Source: Bathynomus jamesi (Eukaryota > Arthropoda > Malacostraca > Isopoda > Cirolanidae). Taken from it: a stretch of 64,000 nt of DNA. Position 1 is the first letter of the stretch. Each line of letters begins with the position of its first letter. The notes beneath the pieces were generated by a model, which worked only from the letters and a program-made list of their open reading frames with translations, searched no databases and was not told the DNA's origin. Shown here piece by piece: positions 1 through 10,163 of this stretch. Location: contig JAJOZX010008801.1 in NCBI GenBank assembly GCA_023014485.1, forward strand, positions 124,001 through 188,000. Reading direction: 5' to 3'. The position numbers and the translations under genes are program-made.

Positions 1-790
1 TGTGGTGGTGCTCCGTCATGCTGAAAGTACATATCAGCGCGTGTAGCCAAAGGAACATCCTCCAATAGTCCTGGCAATTCATTTTGTAGAAATTCTAGGT
101 AATTTTGTCCTGTAAGACGATTCTCTAAAGTAACAGGGCCAATCGGCTGATCATCGATGATACCGCACCACACATTGGCAGAGAAGCGATGTTGAAAATT
201 TGTTTCCACAGTGGCATTTGGATTTTCGTCTGACCACCGATGAGAGTTACGAGTGTTGTTGATACCGTCACGGGTGAAAGTAGCTTCATTGGTGAACAGT
301 ATTAATCGAAGCAATCGGCGATTAGCATTTACCCAATGACAAAATTCCAGTCGCATGGCGGCGTCTCCTTGTTGAAGGTGGTGTACACGCTGTACATGAT
401 ATGGATGCAAGCCTTCCTCACGTAATGTTCGCCATACTCTTGTGTGTGGTACACCGAGACGTGTAGAAATTCTTCGTGAGCTACAGTAGTAGTAGGACTA
501 CGCTCTACCAACTGAAGAATGTTTTCCACTTCATCCACATCTTGTTCACCTTCACGTTCAGATGAAACATGAGCGCTGGGAAGTGTACCAGTCTCACGCA
601 ATGTGTTGAAAACCCTGGTAAACACTTCGATCCGGAATTCTGCGGTTCGGAAACCGTCGACGGTATTCTGCAACAGCAGCTGTTGCACTTCCATCGCAAA
701 AACCGTAGACATACACCATATCTGCATATTCGGCATGTGTGAAGGTGTGTGGCATTCTTAACACTGCTTCAAACACCAATGTCACTCACA
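1..790 (-). pseudogene. Tc1/mariner-superfamily transposase (DUF4817-type N-terminus), truncated and frameshifted
   Basis: Cut-and-paste transposase relic read on the minus strand. The start near 785 gives a helix-turn-helix head with the motifs EYADM, VYG and [11 protein letters not shown], as in DUF4817-type transposase heads. Two or more frame changes (about 650 and 400) separate it from the catalytic part, where LFTNEATF, VWCGI and FQHDGAPPH can be read; the window edge removes the C-terminus. The first catalytic acid, normally D in a DEA motif, reads N here (NEA), so this copy should be inactive even without the frameshifts. The family call is secure; an exact clade is not. Confidence 0.85.
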
Positions 791-1014
791 ACAGTCAGCT
801 GTCGATTGGCTTATGTTACATGCTTGCATTACAGATTACATGATTCAAGGTTATAGGGGAGGGAAGGGAAAGGAAGAGCTGCGCGCGCATCAGATTCAAA
901 CAGCTCTATCTCCGTAACCATTCAGAATTAGACACATGTTCATATGAACCTTTTTCTCACAATGACCGATACTATCACCTCCCGAAGTATTGACCTTTCC
1001 TCCTGAAACACCGT
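1..1014 (-). mobile_element. Mariner-like transposon, one end present
   Basis: The transposase relic is followed by about 220 bp of non-coding sequence and ends at a presumed terminal repeat near 990-1014 (minus-strand reading begins ACACGGTGTTTCAGGAGG), immediately abutting a (TA)n tract. The other end lies outside the window. Confidence 0.6.
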
Positions 1015-1022
1015 GTATATAT

Positions 1023-1056
<34 letters not shown>
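1015..1056. repeat. (TA)n microsatellite
   Basis: Uninterrupted TA dinucleotides with one phase slip, lying between the mariner-like end and the next palindromic element. Confidence 0.95.
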
Positions 1057-1322
1057 ACAGGGAATCTGTGTAACTAGGGATTTCATGAAATCCCTAAAAT
1101 GTTCAGGGATTTCATGTAGGTTAAGTCACGATATTTTTGTTAGTTTTAACGAAAATATCACGACGTAACCTAACTAATCGTCAAAGGCGTACAGTTGACG
1201 TAGCCGGGCATTCAATAATTTTCCCCATAGGTTTAACGAAAATATCACAACTTAACTTTACATGAAATCCCTGAACATTGTAGGGTTTTCATGAAATCCC
1301 TAATTACGCAGAGTCCCCGTAA
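1057..1322. mobile_element. Palindromic MITE
   Basis: Inverted termini of roughly 95 bp: ACAGGGAATCTGTGTAACTA at the left matches the reverse complement of the right end with few mismatches. Both arms contain the sub-palindrome AGGGATTTCATGAAATCCCT. The centre carries a cassette (taacctaactaatcgtcaaa) that recurs in other fold-back elements at 13.9 and 53.1 kb. No coding capacity. Confidence 0.75.
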
Positions 1323-1324
1323 CA

Positions 1325-1403
1325 TAAGTCTCTTTACCGACGAACCTTTTCCTATTAAAATAAAGTGAGGGTTAATGGGGTAAAGGGATTATGGGACACC
1401 CTG
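1325..1403. mobile_element. Small mariner-type MITE
   Basis: About 80 bp with imperfect inverted ends; the right end reads GGGACACCCTG followed by TA. It contains AAAGGGATTATGGGACACCC and CCTTTTCCTATT, and matches the element at 16208-16302 in inverted orientation, so the two are one family. Confidence 0.6.
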
Positions 1404-2527
1404 TATATATTATAGTATCGCTTCAGTTATTGGAAGGAAATAATGAATATACAGTGCTTGAAATATTAAGACAGTTAACTCGAGTTTATCCACAAGGTAC
1501 AAACGAAGAAGATTTTTTTTGCTGTTTTTCATCTTTTTCTCATTGAAGTTTGTTTGATTCTCAGAATTGATAGTCAATTTCGGATGAACTGTTCCCGATC
1601 GAACATATTTTGGCACTATTCTGCCCGTGAGGCTCAACTTAGTGCCACGTATGAACATGATCACTGGTGCCATTCGCGGTCGAAACGATTCTGGTTACTT
1701 GGTCAACGCGAATGTTCCGCATTTTGGCTCTTTATTTTTGGTGAATCCGAGTGTCGTTTGTTTTGTTTTAGGGACACCCTGTTATTAATATAATTTTTTT
1801 CCTCGTTATTAATTTAGGAATTTTATTCGGTTTTATATTAATAATAATGAGAAAAATGATGGGTTTTAAGAATGATTTTTGTACGGGTTCGATTGGAATT
1901 ATTTTTTTTAATTCGATTGGAAATGACAGATTTATAATTAAGTTAAATTAAAAAATGTTAAATTGAATCAAACACAAATGAAATAATGAAAACACTCGAG
2001 TTAAAAGTGGAAGGAATAATATTAACACTCGTTACTCGAATAAGATAAGTGAAGTAAGCCGAAAATGTTTTTTAAGAGTCGATAATACACTCCTCTTCAA
2101 GTACAAAAATATTTATAAATAAATAAATAGTCAATAATAATAAGTGGCTCGTATTCGCACGTATTCGTGTAGCGCTTCAAGTGTTTGTCGTCACGAACAC
2201 GATTAATTCGCACCTTTATCACGGACTCGCAATTCTGTTTATTATTCACGTAAATAATTATTGAAAGAAAAAAGGATTATTTTAATGTAACGAGTAATTG
2301 TAGTGGGTTTTAAATCCTAAATAATTATTCTTGTTTTTTGCTTCAGAATGAGTGACGGTTTCCACGATTCTAAAATAAGTAGTTTGCGTTTGGATCAGTT
2401 ATTATTTTCTATTTGACAGGATGAAAGTACCTTTACCAAAATAAACAGAAGGATTGGTATCGCTCAGTCCAAAAAATACGTTAACTGAAAAGGTATGGAA
2501 CCAAAAAAATAAAAAATACTGAAAAGG
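1404..2527. other. Non-coding AT-rich interval
   Basis: No recognisable gene. A mariner-type terminus (GGGACACCCTG) lies at about 1771-1783, without a clear partner. An 87-codon minus-strand frame at 1410-1673 matches nothing I know. The remainder is poly-A/T-rich sequence. Confidence 0.5.
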
Positions 2528-2605
2528 GTGTCATTAGACGAAAGCGCTTGAGCACCATTTTGTGTTTCCTTTCCTTCGTGGTTTTATTCATCATACAGTA
2601 TATGT
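2528..2605 (+). mobile_element. Penelope-like terminal fragment, family 1
   Basis: Contains GTCATTAGACGAAAGCGCTT followed by GAGCACCA and a tail through ccttcgtggttttattcatc. The same block recurs at 6634-6700 and twice at 59720-59936. The upstream CTGAGGA half of the motif is missing here. Confidence 0.65.
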
Positions 2606-3194
2606 GTGGGTACATGCCCTCATGCCCTGTTCATTTTATTTAAAAAAACTAAAGAAAACCTCTTTCCAAATCGTTATTGTCTCTGTGTGTATACAAATTT
2701 TTTTCTTATTAAAAGAACGTTGAATATACAGTCGATTCAAAAAATGTCGTGAAACTGCGTTTTTTAGCGATAAACAAGTAAGAAACATGAAGTTGTACCG
2801 CATGATTTTTTGAACAGACTGTATGTTGCCAGACGTCTTTACACACTCGGCAGCTGTTATCCGGTATTACAAAAGCGTCCGGAAGTATGTTAAGAATTTT
2901 GTAAATTTAAATGATACGTCATCGAGAACTCTTAAAGAAGGGAAGGAAAAGTCGAATTGGACTCCATTTTAATGGACTTTATCGCCTATGACGAAATTTA
3001 CAAAGAAAAAATTAGAATCCATTTTTATATTCATGAATTTTGAGTAAATTTTATTTTTAAAAAAATGTCTGTGAATTGAGTTTGACGACTGAGTTGTCGC
3101 CATGGTTTGAGATACATATAGAATTCGTTTCAGTTAAGGAGATGAAAGAAAATTTGAGATAGAAATAGGTCAGATGTTCATGGAATTTGAAAAT
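2606..3194. other. Non-coding interval
   Basis: AT-rich sequence with no protein, RNA or terminal-repeat signature that I can identify. Confidence 0.5.
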
Positions 3195-3370
3195 AAACCC
3201 CCACTCTAATAGAGTTTATTTCCACGACAGTTTCGACGCCCACTGGCATCCTCCTCGGGTGGATACAGAAACACGAATTCGTGTTTCTGTATCCACTCGA
3301 GGAGGATGCCAGTGGGCGTCGAAACTGTCGTGGAAATAAACTCTTGTCTATTAGAGTGGGTTTTTATTTT
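3195..3370. mobile_element. Palindromic Penelope-like terminal repeat, family 3
   Basis: Head-to-head duplicated block. Each arm reads outward through GAGGAGGATGCC, AGTG, GGCGTC, GAAACTGTCGTGG and ends at ctctaatagagt or its complement. Arms are about 80 bp with small differences, so the duplication is not freshly made. Related copies lie at 19245-19412 (also palindromic) and 30355-30440 (single, next to a GIY-YIG fragment), which ties the block to Penelope-like elements. Confidence 0.65.
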
Positions 3371-3587
3371 CATATTTTGACCTTCGCGTAGAAAAAAGTG
3401 GAAGTTTTTTGCGTTCATTAAATTGTTAAAATTTGGTAAAATCCTTGCCAAGACGGATTGATGAATTTATTAACACCGAAGTATAATATCCTATTTAGTA
3501 TTAAAATTAAAAATTTATTCTCAAAATTTTTGGTCTTTTTCAAAATTATTTCTAAATTTGTTTTATAATTTTTGTAATATTTCTAGG
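3371..3587. other. Non-coding AT-rich interval
   Basis: Short unannotated stretch with no feature seen. Confidence 0.5.
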
Positions 3588-3777
3588 GACCAAAAATACT
3601 ACCTCACAAAAACAAATTACCCCCCTTTCATCCGTGAATTATCACACACACTCGACCTCACTTATGGCAAAACAAAAAAACATTAAAGTCGTAAGTGATG
3701 TCGAGTGTGTGTGTGTGTGTGTGATAATTCACAGATGAAGGGGGGTAATTTGTTTTTGTGAGGTAGTATTTTTGGTA
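3588..3777. mobile_element. Fold-back MITE
   Basis: Near-perfect inverted arms of about 80 bp: ACCAAAAATACTACCTCAC at the left pairs with GTGAGGTAGTATTTTTGGT at the right. The right arm has an expanded (GT)n run. No coding capacity. Confidence 0.8.
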
Positions 3778-3866
3778 TCTCAAAATATTAAAATTTTTCT
3801 TAAAACAATCTAGAAACCTTTTTATTTTCTGAGAATAGACATATTGGTCCTGATTAAGTTAGTTAA

Positions 3867-3954
3867 CCCTCTATGGACAGATTTTTCTGTAGGGTTAAGT
3901 TATAAATGCGTGTATATGAAAGGTTAGAAATTTGTAACAGTTGTCCATATAGGG
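3867..3954. mobile_element. piggyBac-type MITE (TTAA target)
   Basis: An 88-bp element flanked by TTAA on both sides (3863-3866 and 3955-3958), with inverted ends CCCTCTATGGACAG and CCCTATATGGACAA. TTAA duplication plus CCCT-type ends is the piggyBac signature. Confidence 0.7.
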
Positions 3955-3958
3955 TTAA

Positions 3959-4275
3959 GTTTGGTTAGGTTAGATTAGATTAGATTAGATTGGATTAGAT
4001 TAGATTAGCGAGCACCTCACTATTTAATGACTTATTAAAAAAACACCTTTCGAGTCCTAATTGCGTCCGAAACTTATCACGCCCTTGTCGGTTCGATGGG
4101 ACTAAGGTTAGGTTAGATTAGATTAGATTAGATTAGATTAGCGAGCACCTCACTATTTAATGACTTATTAAAAAAACACCTTTCGAGTCCTCAATTGCGT
4201 CCGAAACTTATCACGCCCTTGTCGGTTCGATGGGACTAAGGTTAGGTTAGATTAGATTAGATTAAATTAGATTTG
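3959..4275. repeat. 133-bp tandem repeat with TTAGG/TTAGATTAGA runs
   Basis: Two full units and a partial third. Each begins with GGTTAGGTTAGATTAGATTA, followed by gcgagcacctcactatttaa and a conserved body ending cgatgggactaa; the gcgagcacc landmark repeats at 4008 and 4141. The TTAGG-like runs resemble degenerate arthropod telomere repeat. Confidence 0.85.
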
Positions 4276-4328
4276 TTTAATTAGAGTTTTAGATACATGA
4301 ATTTTTAAAAATCGGTACCTCTCATGCG

Positions 4329-4330
<2 letters not shown>

Positions 4331-4369
<39 letters not shown>
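4331..4369. repeat. (GT)n microsatellite
   Basis: Continuous GT dinucleotides with one interruption. Confidence 0.95.
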
Positions 4370-4880
4370 GTGTGTGCCTTCTGGTTTGATGTGACGATGG
4401 TTGAAACTGTCACGTTTAAACTAAATTGCTAATATTGAGAAAGATGAAGCTTTGGAGGATTTACGTATGTACAGTTTGTACACACGTACGTTATCTTAGT
4501 GGATAGTTCTCTCTTAATATTTAAGTGTGATTCGCTCATAATGTAACGTAATAAATCAGTTTTACGATACTTGACATTTTCGTGGGCATTTTTCTTTGGT
4601 TTCGCATTATATTATACGTGTTACGCTCAGATTTAGTACTAAAGCAACGCCATCTGGCAAGTTTTCGGGAAGTCTGTTTTCAAATTGCTTTCGTCCAAGG
4701 ATTGCGTGTATTTTAGAGGATAATTAATTTGGATGGCACTAAGGATTTGCGAGTTTCTTCACTGGTTTGTTAAATACGCGTTTCATTTTATTTTCGTGCC
4801 GTTAAAGTTAAAAGTTTTGTGAGCTGTCATTTTTGGGTTCTTATATTAAACGAAGTAAGAAACTAGAGCAATCATAGTAA
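4370..4880. other. Non-coding interval upstream of Penelope fragment
   Basis: No recognisable coding or repeat feature. It may be a degenerate upstream part of the Penelope element, but no reverse-transcriptase motif can be read. Confidence 0.4.
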
Positions 4881-4881
4881 G

Positions 4882-5559
4882 TTGAACATTACATTGTTTA
4901 CAGCCAATTTTATAGATAATGCCTTTTACATAGGTCAGACGGGAAAGGATTTGCACACACGTATAAAACAGCATCAATATTCCGTTAGAACAGGACAGTC
5001 GTCCAGTGCCCTTTTTGTCCATTTGTCAGAGTTATCCCACTGTATTGATTGGAATAATGCTTCAGTTTTGTTTCACTCTAGCAACATTGTTAATAGAAAT
5101 ATTCTTGAGTCTGCCATTATCCAACTTACAAATAACTTCAACATAAGCAAAGGTCTTTTTCAACTCGATCCTGTTGTTTTGAATTCGTTCAGAACGGATT
5201 TAGATAAGAAGGGTAGAACGCTAAACCTTTTGGTAAACTTGTATGCTACTCTAATAACTTTTATTTTTCAATTTATTTTTATATACATCGAACTTAGACA
5301 AGAAGGGCAGAGTGCTAAAACCTGGGCAGATTTCCAGTATAAATTTGTATGCTCCTCTTAAGTTTTATTTTTATTTTTACTTTTCAATTTATTATTATTA
5401 TTTTTTTCAAATTAACTATAACATTGGTTGGAAACAATTCATTTGATCTTGTGTTGGATTCGAGCAAAGTGCTAAAACCGGTAGTTTTTTCCTTACAAAT
5501 TTGTATGCTCCTCCCACAATCTTTTAATGTTTAATTTGTATTTTTATTTCTAGGTTTAT

Positions 5560-5562
<3 letters not shown>
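4882..5562 (+). pseudogene. Penelope-like element: GIY-YIG endonuclease fragment
   Basis: C-terminal nuclease region of a Penelope-like retroelement polyprotein, which normally nicks target DNA to prime reverse transcription. The frame from about 4882 carries FYIGQTGKDLHTRIKQHQYS, the core of the GIY-YIG fold (YIG, then R and H), followed by HLSELSHCIDWNNA and RNILESAIIQLTNNFN, as in the domain's distal half. The upstream GIY-like strand and the reverse transcriptase are missing, so this is a 5'-truncated copy. Beyond 5361 the frame decays into AT-rich tail ending at (TA)n. A related family-1 terminal block reappears after the inserted mariner at 6590-6700. Confidence 0.85.
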
Positions 5563-5594
<32 letters not shown>

Positions 5595-5602
5595 TATATA
5601 TA
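5563..5602. repeat. (TA)n microsatellite
   Basis: TA tract directly abutting the left terminus of the 5603-6530 mariner. Confidence 0.95.
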
Positions 5603-6530
5603 CAGGGTGGCGGAAAGTAGCTCCCATTTTGGATTGGTAAAAAAATACGTATATTATCCATTTATTTCAGAAGAAATAATATGAAAAGGTAGGCATACAT
5701 GGTAGGTTTTCTCTAAAAATTCAATTGTGGGCTCCAACTCTTTCCACCAGCTTCTGGAGCCGCCCCAGGAATGGCGTCCACTGACTTTAGCAGGAACTCC
5801 GGCGGGATGGAGGACATGACTTCCCGAATTCCGGTCCTCCAGTTCTTCCAATGTCCTCGTTTGGTGTGGTAGACTTCTTCCTTTACCCACCCCCAAAGAA
5901 AGAAGTCGCACGGTTACCGCTGAAAAACGGCAGAATCGGTTCAGTGTAACGGTGTGGTGTGGTATGACCTCAGATCAGGTTGTGGGCCCGTTCCTTCTGC
6001 GCACACCATGAATGCTGAGTGGTACCTTGCTATGTTGCGAAACGAGGTCTGGCCGGTTGTCAGCACATGGGAGACATCGACGATCTGATATTTATGCAAG
6101 ATGGCGCCCCTCCGCACTTCGTTCTTGTTGTCCGTGAGTGGCTGGATGCCCACTTCCCTGGGCGTTGGATGGGTTCGTCGTGGTCCACATCAATGGCCAG
6201 CCAGGAGCCCCGACTTGACACCGTGCGACTTCTTTCTTTGGGGGTGGGTAAAGGAAGAAGTCTACCGCACCAAACCGAGGACATTGGAAGAACTGGAGGA
6301 CCGAATTCGGGAAGTCATGTCCTCCATCCCGCCGGAGTTCCTGCTAAAGTCAGTGGACGCCATTCCTGGGCGGCTCCAGAAGCTGGTGGAAAGAGTTGGA
6401 GCCCACATTGAATTTTAGAGAAAACCTACCATGTATGCCTACCTTTTCATATTATTTCTTCTGAAATAAATGGATAATATACGTATTTTTTTACCAATCC
6501 AAAATAGGGAGCTACTTTCCGCCCACCCTG
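5603..6530. mobile_element. Mariner-type transposon with duplicated right end (fold-back)
   Basis: Bounded by TA and CAGGGTGGCGGAAAGTAGCT at the left, and its inverted match ending CACCCTG plus TA at the right. The left 310 bp (5603-5912) is an inverted copy of the right 310 bp (6221-6530), including coding sequence for the transposase C-terminus. The normal 5' end has therefore been replaced by a second 3' end. Only about 300 bp of unique sequence lies between the arms. Confidence 0.85.
5690..6418 (+). pseudogene. Mariner-type transposase, C-terminal half; second inverted C-terminus on the left
   Basis: On the plus strand from about 5930 one reads VTVWCGMTSDQVVGPFLL, then after frame changes DLIFMQDGAPPH, SPDLTPCDFFLWG and KPRTLEELEDRI, finishing at 6418. 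Across the frameshift the second and third catalytic aspartates are 41 residues apart by my count, as in DD41D-type families. The N-terminal DNA-binding domains and first catalytic acid are absent. Positions 5690-5911 contain the same C-terminus in inverted orientation. Non-functional. Confidence 0.8.
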
Positions 6531-6590
6531 TATATATATATATATATATATATCTATATATATATATTACTGTATATATTTTTTTTCTGT
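6531..6590. repeat. (TA)n-rich tract
   Basis: Interrupted TA dinucleotides to the right of the mariner. Confidence 0.9.
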
Positions 6591-6700
6591 AATCTATATA
6601 TATAGGCTGTAACTCTTTATGTATTTTAGTGTTCTGAGGATGTCATTAGACGAAAGCGCTTGAGCACCATTCTGTGTTTCCTTTCCTTTGTGGCTGTATT
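6590..6700 (+). mobile_element. Penelope-like terminal block, family 1
   Basis: Contains CTGAGGA (6634-6640), one base, GTC-ATTA-GAC (6642-6651) and GAAA (6652-6655), then GCGCTTGAGCACC and a tail to ggctgtattcatcac. Its place downstream of the GIY-YIG fragment at 4882-5562 suggests both belong to one retroelement split by the 5603-6530 mariner. Confidence 0.65.
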
Positions 6701-6730
6701 CATCACACACACACACACACACACACACAC
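6701..6730. repeat. (CA)n microsatellite
   Basis: Fifteen CA units. Confidence 0.95.
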
Positions 6731-6739
6731 GAGTATATA

Positions 6740-6850
6740 GAGGGTGAGTCAAAAGTCTGGAAACATAGGAACTGCTTTTCAATGCAAATATACATATATA
6801 TGCATTGAAAAAGCATAGTTCCTATGTTTCCCGACTTTTGACTCACCCTG
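6740..6850. mobile_element. Mariner-type MITE, 111 bp
   Basis: Inverted ends GAGGGTGAGTCAAAAGTC and CAGGGTGAGTCAAAAGTC with a TA duplication on each side; nearly entirely palindromic. Confidence 0.85.
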
Positions 6851-6871
6851 TAATTTTACCTATATATATAT

Positions 6872-7023
6872 TAGTGGTGCACCGATTAATCGGTAGGTAT
6901 CGGCAAATGCCGATTAATCGGCAATGCAAGGTATTTTCCTAATATCGGCATGGCCGAGTAATCGGCAAAATGCCGATTAATCGGCATACCAGGTGCCGAT
7001 ACCGATTAATCGGTGCACCACTA
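6872..7023. mobile_element. hAT-type MITE, TAGTGGTGCACCGATTAATC family
   Basis: Inverted ends TAGTGGTGCACCGATTAATC at both termini, filled with repeats of GCCGATTAATCGGC. It sits in (TA)n, so an 8-bp ATATATAT duplication is compatible but not provable. Confidence 0.75.
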
Positions 7024-7034
7024 ATATATATATA

Positions 7035-7087
<53 letters not shown>
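7024..7087. repeat. (TA)n microsatellite
   Basis: Long TA tract between two transposon termini. Confidence 0.95.
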
Positions 7088-7090
<3 letters not shown>

Positions 7091-10000
7091 GGTGCCACTT
7101 ATTTGGGGTGTTTTTCATTTTTTGGGAATTTCTATCAGGACGGGCGCATTTCTGGTGTCATTCCGTCTAAAAACATTGCGTGTAAAATATTTTTGAAATA
7201 AAATAATAATTAGAACTGCCTCAACGAGGTCAAAGTTTATACTTTTTGTCGAAAAGTACTCATGGCGTTCTGTTATCATGTCAGTTTTCGTTTCGATAGC
7301 TGCTGTAGTTTCTGAGTTGAAAAATGATAACAGACAGACAGACGGACGGTCAGAGTCGTTGGTTTAGTCTTCCGCACTGGTGTACAGAAGACTAAAATGA
7401 GGTATTATACAGGGTGTAACACGAGTTTATCCAAATATTGATACAGGCGAAAGAACATGTTATTCTAAGTAGAAAATGGGTTGGGACGAGTTTTGCCAAC
7501 ACTAACAGTGTTTCATTCTCTTTTTCAGTGAGTTCTGAAACGACGTGATGGCTTCGGCAACAAGATCTAAAACAGCAGTCTATCTCCTGGGGACCGTGGA
7601 CCACAGCATCACAGGAAGCATGCTGCCTACGGGAAAGCAGGCGCTTCAGTACTTTTTCCACCTTCACCTTGACGTCAAGAAGCCGATCAAGGAAGCAGCC
7701 GCTGAGACAGTGACCGCAGTCAAGGAATTCTGGGAGCGGTCCCGTATTCCTACGCAGAAAGACCAACGCGCAAGGACAAGGTTCTCCGAATGTACGAGAA
7801 GTGGCGGGCTCTGAACAAGAACTCGAAACGGCGCACTGTGACCCAAATCAGGAACGAGGCCGAGTTCCTCTCATCCCTTGACCGCCTCTTCGACATCGCA
7901 CACGAACAGGCGATGTCGATGATCACAATCGAAGAGGACAGGGAGTTCCTGACGGACAAAGGGCCGAGGTGCGGCGCGGCCGCATCTCCTCCACACGTGA
8001 CATGACGCTGCACACTGAGGAGGAGCGTGCGAGGAGACAGGAAGCGGAAAGGAGGCGCCGGCAAGATGATGAAAGGGCGAACAGAGAGAGCCGAGAAGAA
8101 CTCGTCGAACTGGCATCGAGCTCTAGCTCAGGTGCAAGCAGCCCGACTCGGTCACCGACACGGCGTCGTCCCGAGAAGAAGAGGAAGAGCTCTCTCTCCC
8201 GGGCCGTCCACGTCGAATGCAGAAGCATCTACGACCCCTTACCACCCAAGCGATTCCGCGCGTGAAAAAGATGATCACCCCTGATCTCTCCGCAGCGATG
8301 GATCGGACGAAACTTACCGACCGAGAAGGTGTTTTTTTGCTGTCGGGGCTGCGAGGAGCTTGGGCCACGACCCTGAGGAGCTGGTCTTGAACCGCGAATC
8401 CTCCCGCCGCGACCGAGCAAAGTTCCGTGCTATGGCAGCAGCGGAAATGAAGGCAGCCTTCCATCCTACTGTGCCGCTGACCGTTCACTGGGACGGGAAA
8501 ATCGTACAGCGGCTGACGGAGCCCTGCTGAAGATCGCCTTCCAGTTCTGGTGTCTGGGGAGAACGTCGACAAGCTTCTGGCTGTGCCCAGCCTCCCCGAC
8601 GGCACCGGCCGCGCCATGGCGGAAGCCGTCCTCTCTGCCCTCGAGGATTGGGACATCAAGGGACGGATCTGTGCCCTCTCTTTTGACACCACCGCCTCAA
8701 ACACAGGACTCTCAGGAGGAGCTTGCTATATCATTGAGCAGAAACTCGAGAAGACAGTGCTTCATTTGGCTTGCCGCCACCACATCCACGAACTGGTGTG
8801 CGAGAAGGCATTCACGGCGTGCCTCGGTCCCTCTACTGGTCCTGACATCTCCTGTTCAAACGATTCGCCGCCCAGTGGGACTTCATCGATCAAACCAAAG
8901 CGAAGCCCTTCGAGGATGGAAACCATGCCGCAGCACCTGAAGGACGCCCGCGACGACCTGCTGATCGAATTCAGCCGCCTCCTCGACGGTCAACATCCAC
9001 GTGATGACTACAGGGAACTTCTGGAGCTCTCTGTAATTGTGCTGGGCGGTCCGAACAAGCGGGGTGCCCGGTTCGCTCGTCCCGGCGACTTCCACATCGC
9101 GCGCGCTGGATGGCAAAAGTCATCTATGCCATCAAACTGTTCCTGTTCGGAACAGTTTCAGATGTCGTCAGGCGAAGCGGCTGGAATCCGGCGATTCACC
9201 ATCTTCGCCGTGTCCATCTACGTGACGGCCTGGTACAAAGCGCCGCTCCCGGCAACGGCCCCAGCCGCGGACCTCGCGCTGCTCAAGGCCCTCGTCTATT
9301 ATCCGGACTCAGCGGTGGCCAAGGCGACGGCGACAGTCTTCGCCAGGCACCTATGGTACTTGAGCGAGCGCCTCGTCACCCTGGCCATCTTCGACGAGGG
9401 TATCGACTTGGCGACAAAGCGGGAGATGATTAAAGCGATGGAAGAAGAGGAAGGATCGGAGGATCCCCCGCGGCGTATCAAGTGGACCTGTCCACCGCCT
9501 CAATCGCCAACAATACATTGGCCAAGTTCACAACGACTACATCAAAGGAGTTCTTCAAGGTTCTGGACATCAGCACCGCCTTCCTGCTCAAGGATCCGGA
9601 GGAGTGGCGGACGGACCCAGCCTTCATCGCCGCATCCCGCCGAGTCCAGGCCCTTCAAGTTGTCAATGACTTCGCGGAGCGCGGGGTGGCGTTGATGCAG
9701 TCTTTCAACCTGGCCTTACCAAGAGTGAAGACCAAAGGCAGTTCCTCTTACAAGTGGTCGAGAAGCACCGCTGTGACTTCCAACCGCCCGCAAGTCCACC
9801 GTGACCTCTGCAAAGTAGGCAACAATGAGAGGGAGATGGGCGCCATGATACCCCCCCCCCTTGAGGGCTAATACTCGAGTTGAGGGGACCTAGAGTTGAA
9901 AGTATGAAGTCCAGTTATATGTTTAGGTCAAGATTAGTAGCTGAACAAACTAGAAGTGATATTTTATTTGCTAGAGGCATAGAACATCATGATCTAAAAT

Positions 10001-10163
10001 TTCTACTTTTCGAGAAAATATACAAACTTTGACCGTATGAGGCAGTTCTAAATATTGTTTTATTTCAAAAACTATTTTACAAATGATATGTTTTGACAAA
10101 ATGGAACCAGAAACGCGCCCGTCCCGATAAAAATTCAAACTTTCGAAAATAAGTGTCACCCTA
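7088..10163 (+). mobile_element. GC-rich hAT-like DNA transposon with about 170-bp TIRs
   Basis: Termini TAGGGTGCCACTTATTT and TAGGGTGACACTTATTT extend as diverged inverted repeats (7088-7255 and about 9995-10163) sharing ggacgggcgc and gaactgcctca. Both ends lie in (TA)n, so the duplication length cannot be judged. The interior encodes a degenerate transposase. The TAGGGTG ends plus a D...CxxH motif order favour the hAT superfamily, but I do not recognise a named family. Confidence 0.7.
7545..9870 (+). pseudogene. Transposase-like protein, degenerate (DTTxxNTG...CRHH family)
   Basis: Fragments in several frames form one broken gene. The head is at 7545-8005 (FLTDKGPR near its end). A charged, arginine/glutamate-rich coiled-coil-like segment with a serine run lies at 7969-8265. 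The central domain from about 8550 shows VPSLPDGTGRAM, LSFDTTASNTG, GACYIIEQKLEKT and LHLACRHHIHELVCEKAF; the C-terminal part near 9340-9480 has HLWYLSERLVTLAIFDEG and EDPPRRIK. An aspartate motif followed by C-x2-H is the arrangement Yuan and Wessler described for cut-and-paste transposases. At least four frame changes are present. It is far more GC-rich than its surroundings. Proteins like this are widespread in invertebrate genomes, but I cannot name the family. Confidence 0.6.

Noticed and set aside
1410..1673. 87-codon minus-strand frame as a gene
   Set aside because: No recognisable domain, no neighbouring gene structure, adjacent to MITE termini.
3959..4275. Telomere end
   Set aside because: TTAGG-like runs are short, degenerate and part of a 133-bp interstitial tandem repeat, with unique DNA on both sides.
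7400..7450. TACAGGGTGTAACACGAG as a mariner terminus
   Set aside because: No inverted partner or TA-flanked right end was found within the hAT-like element.
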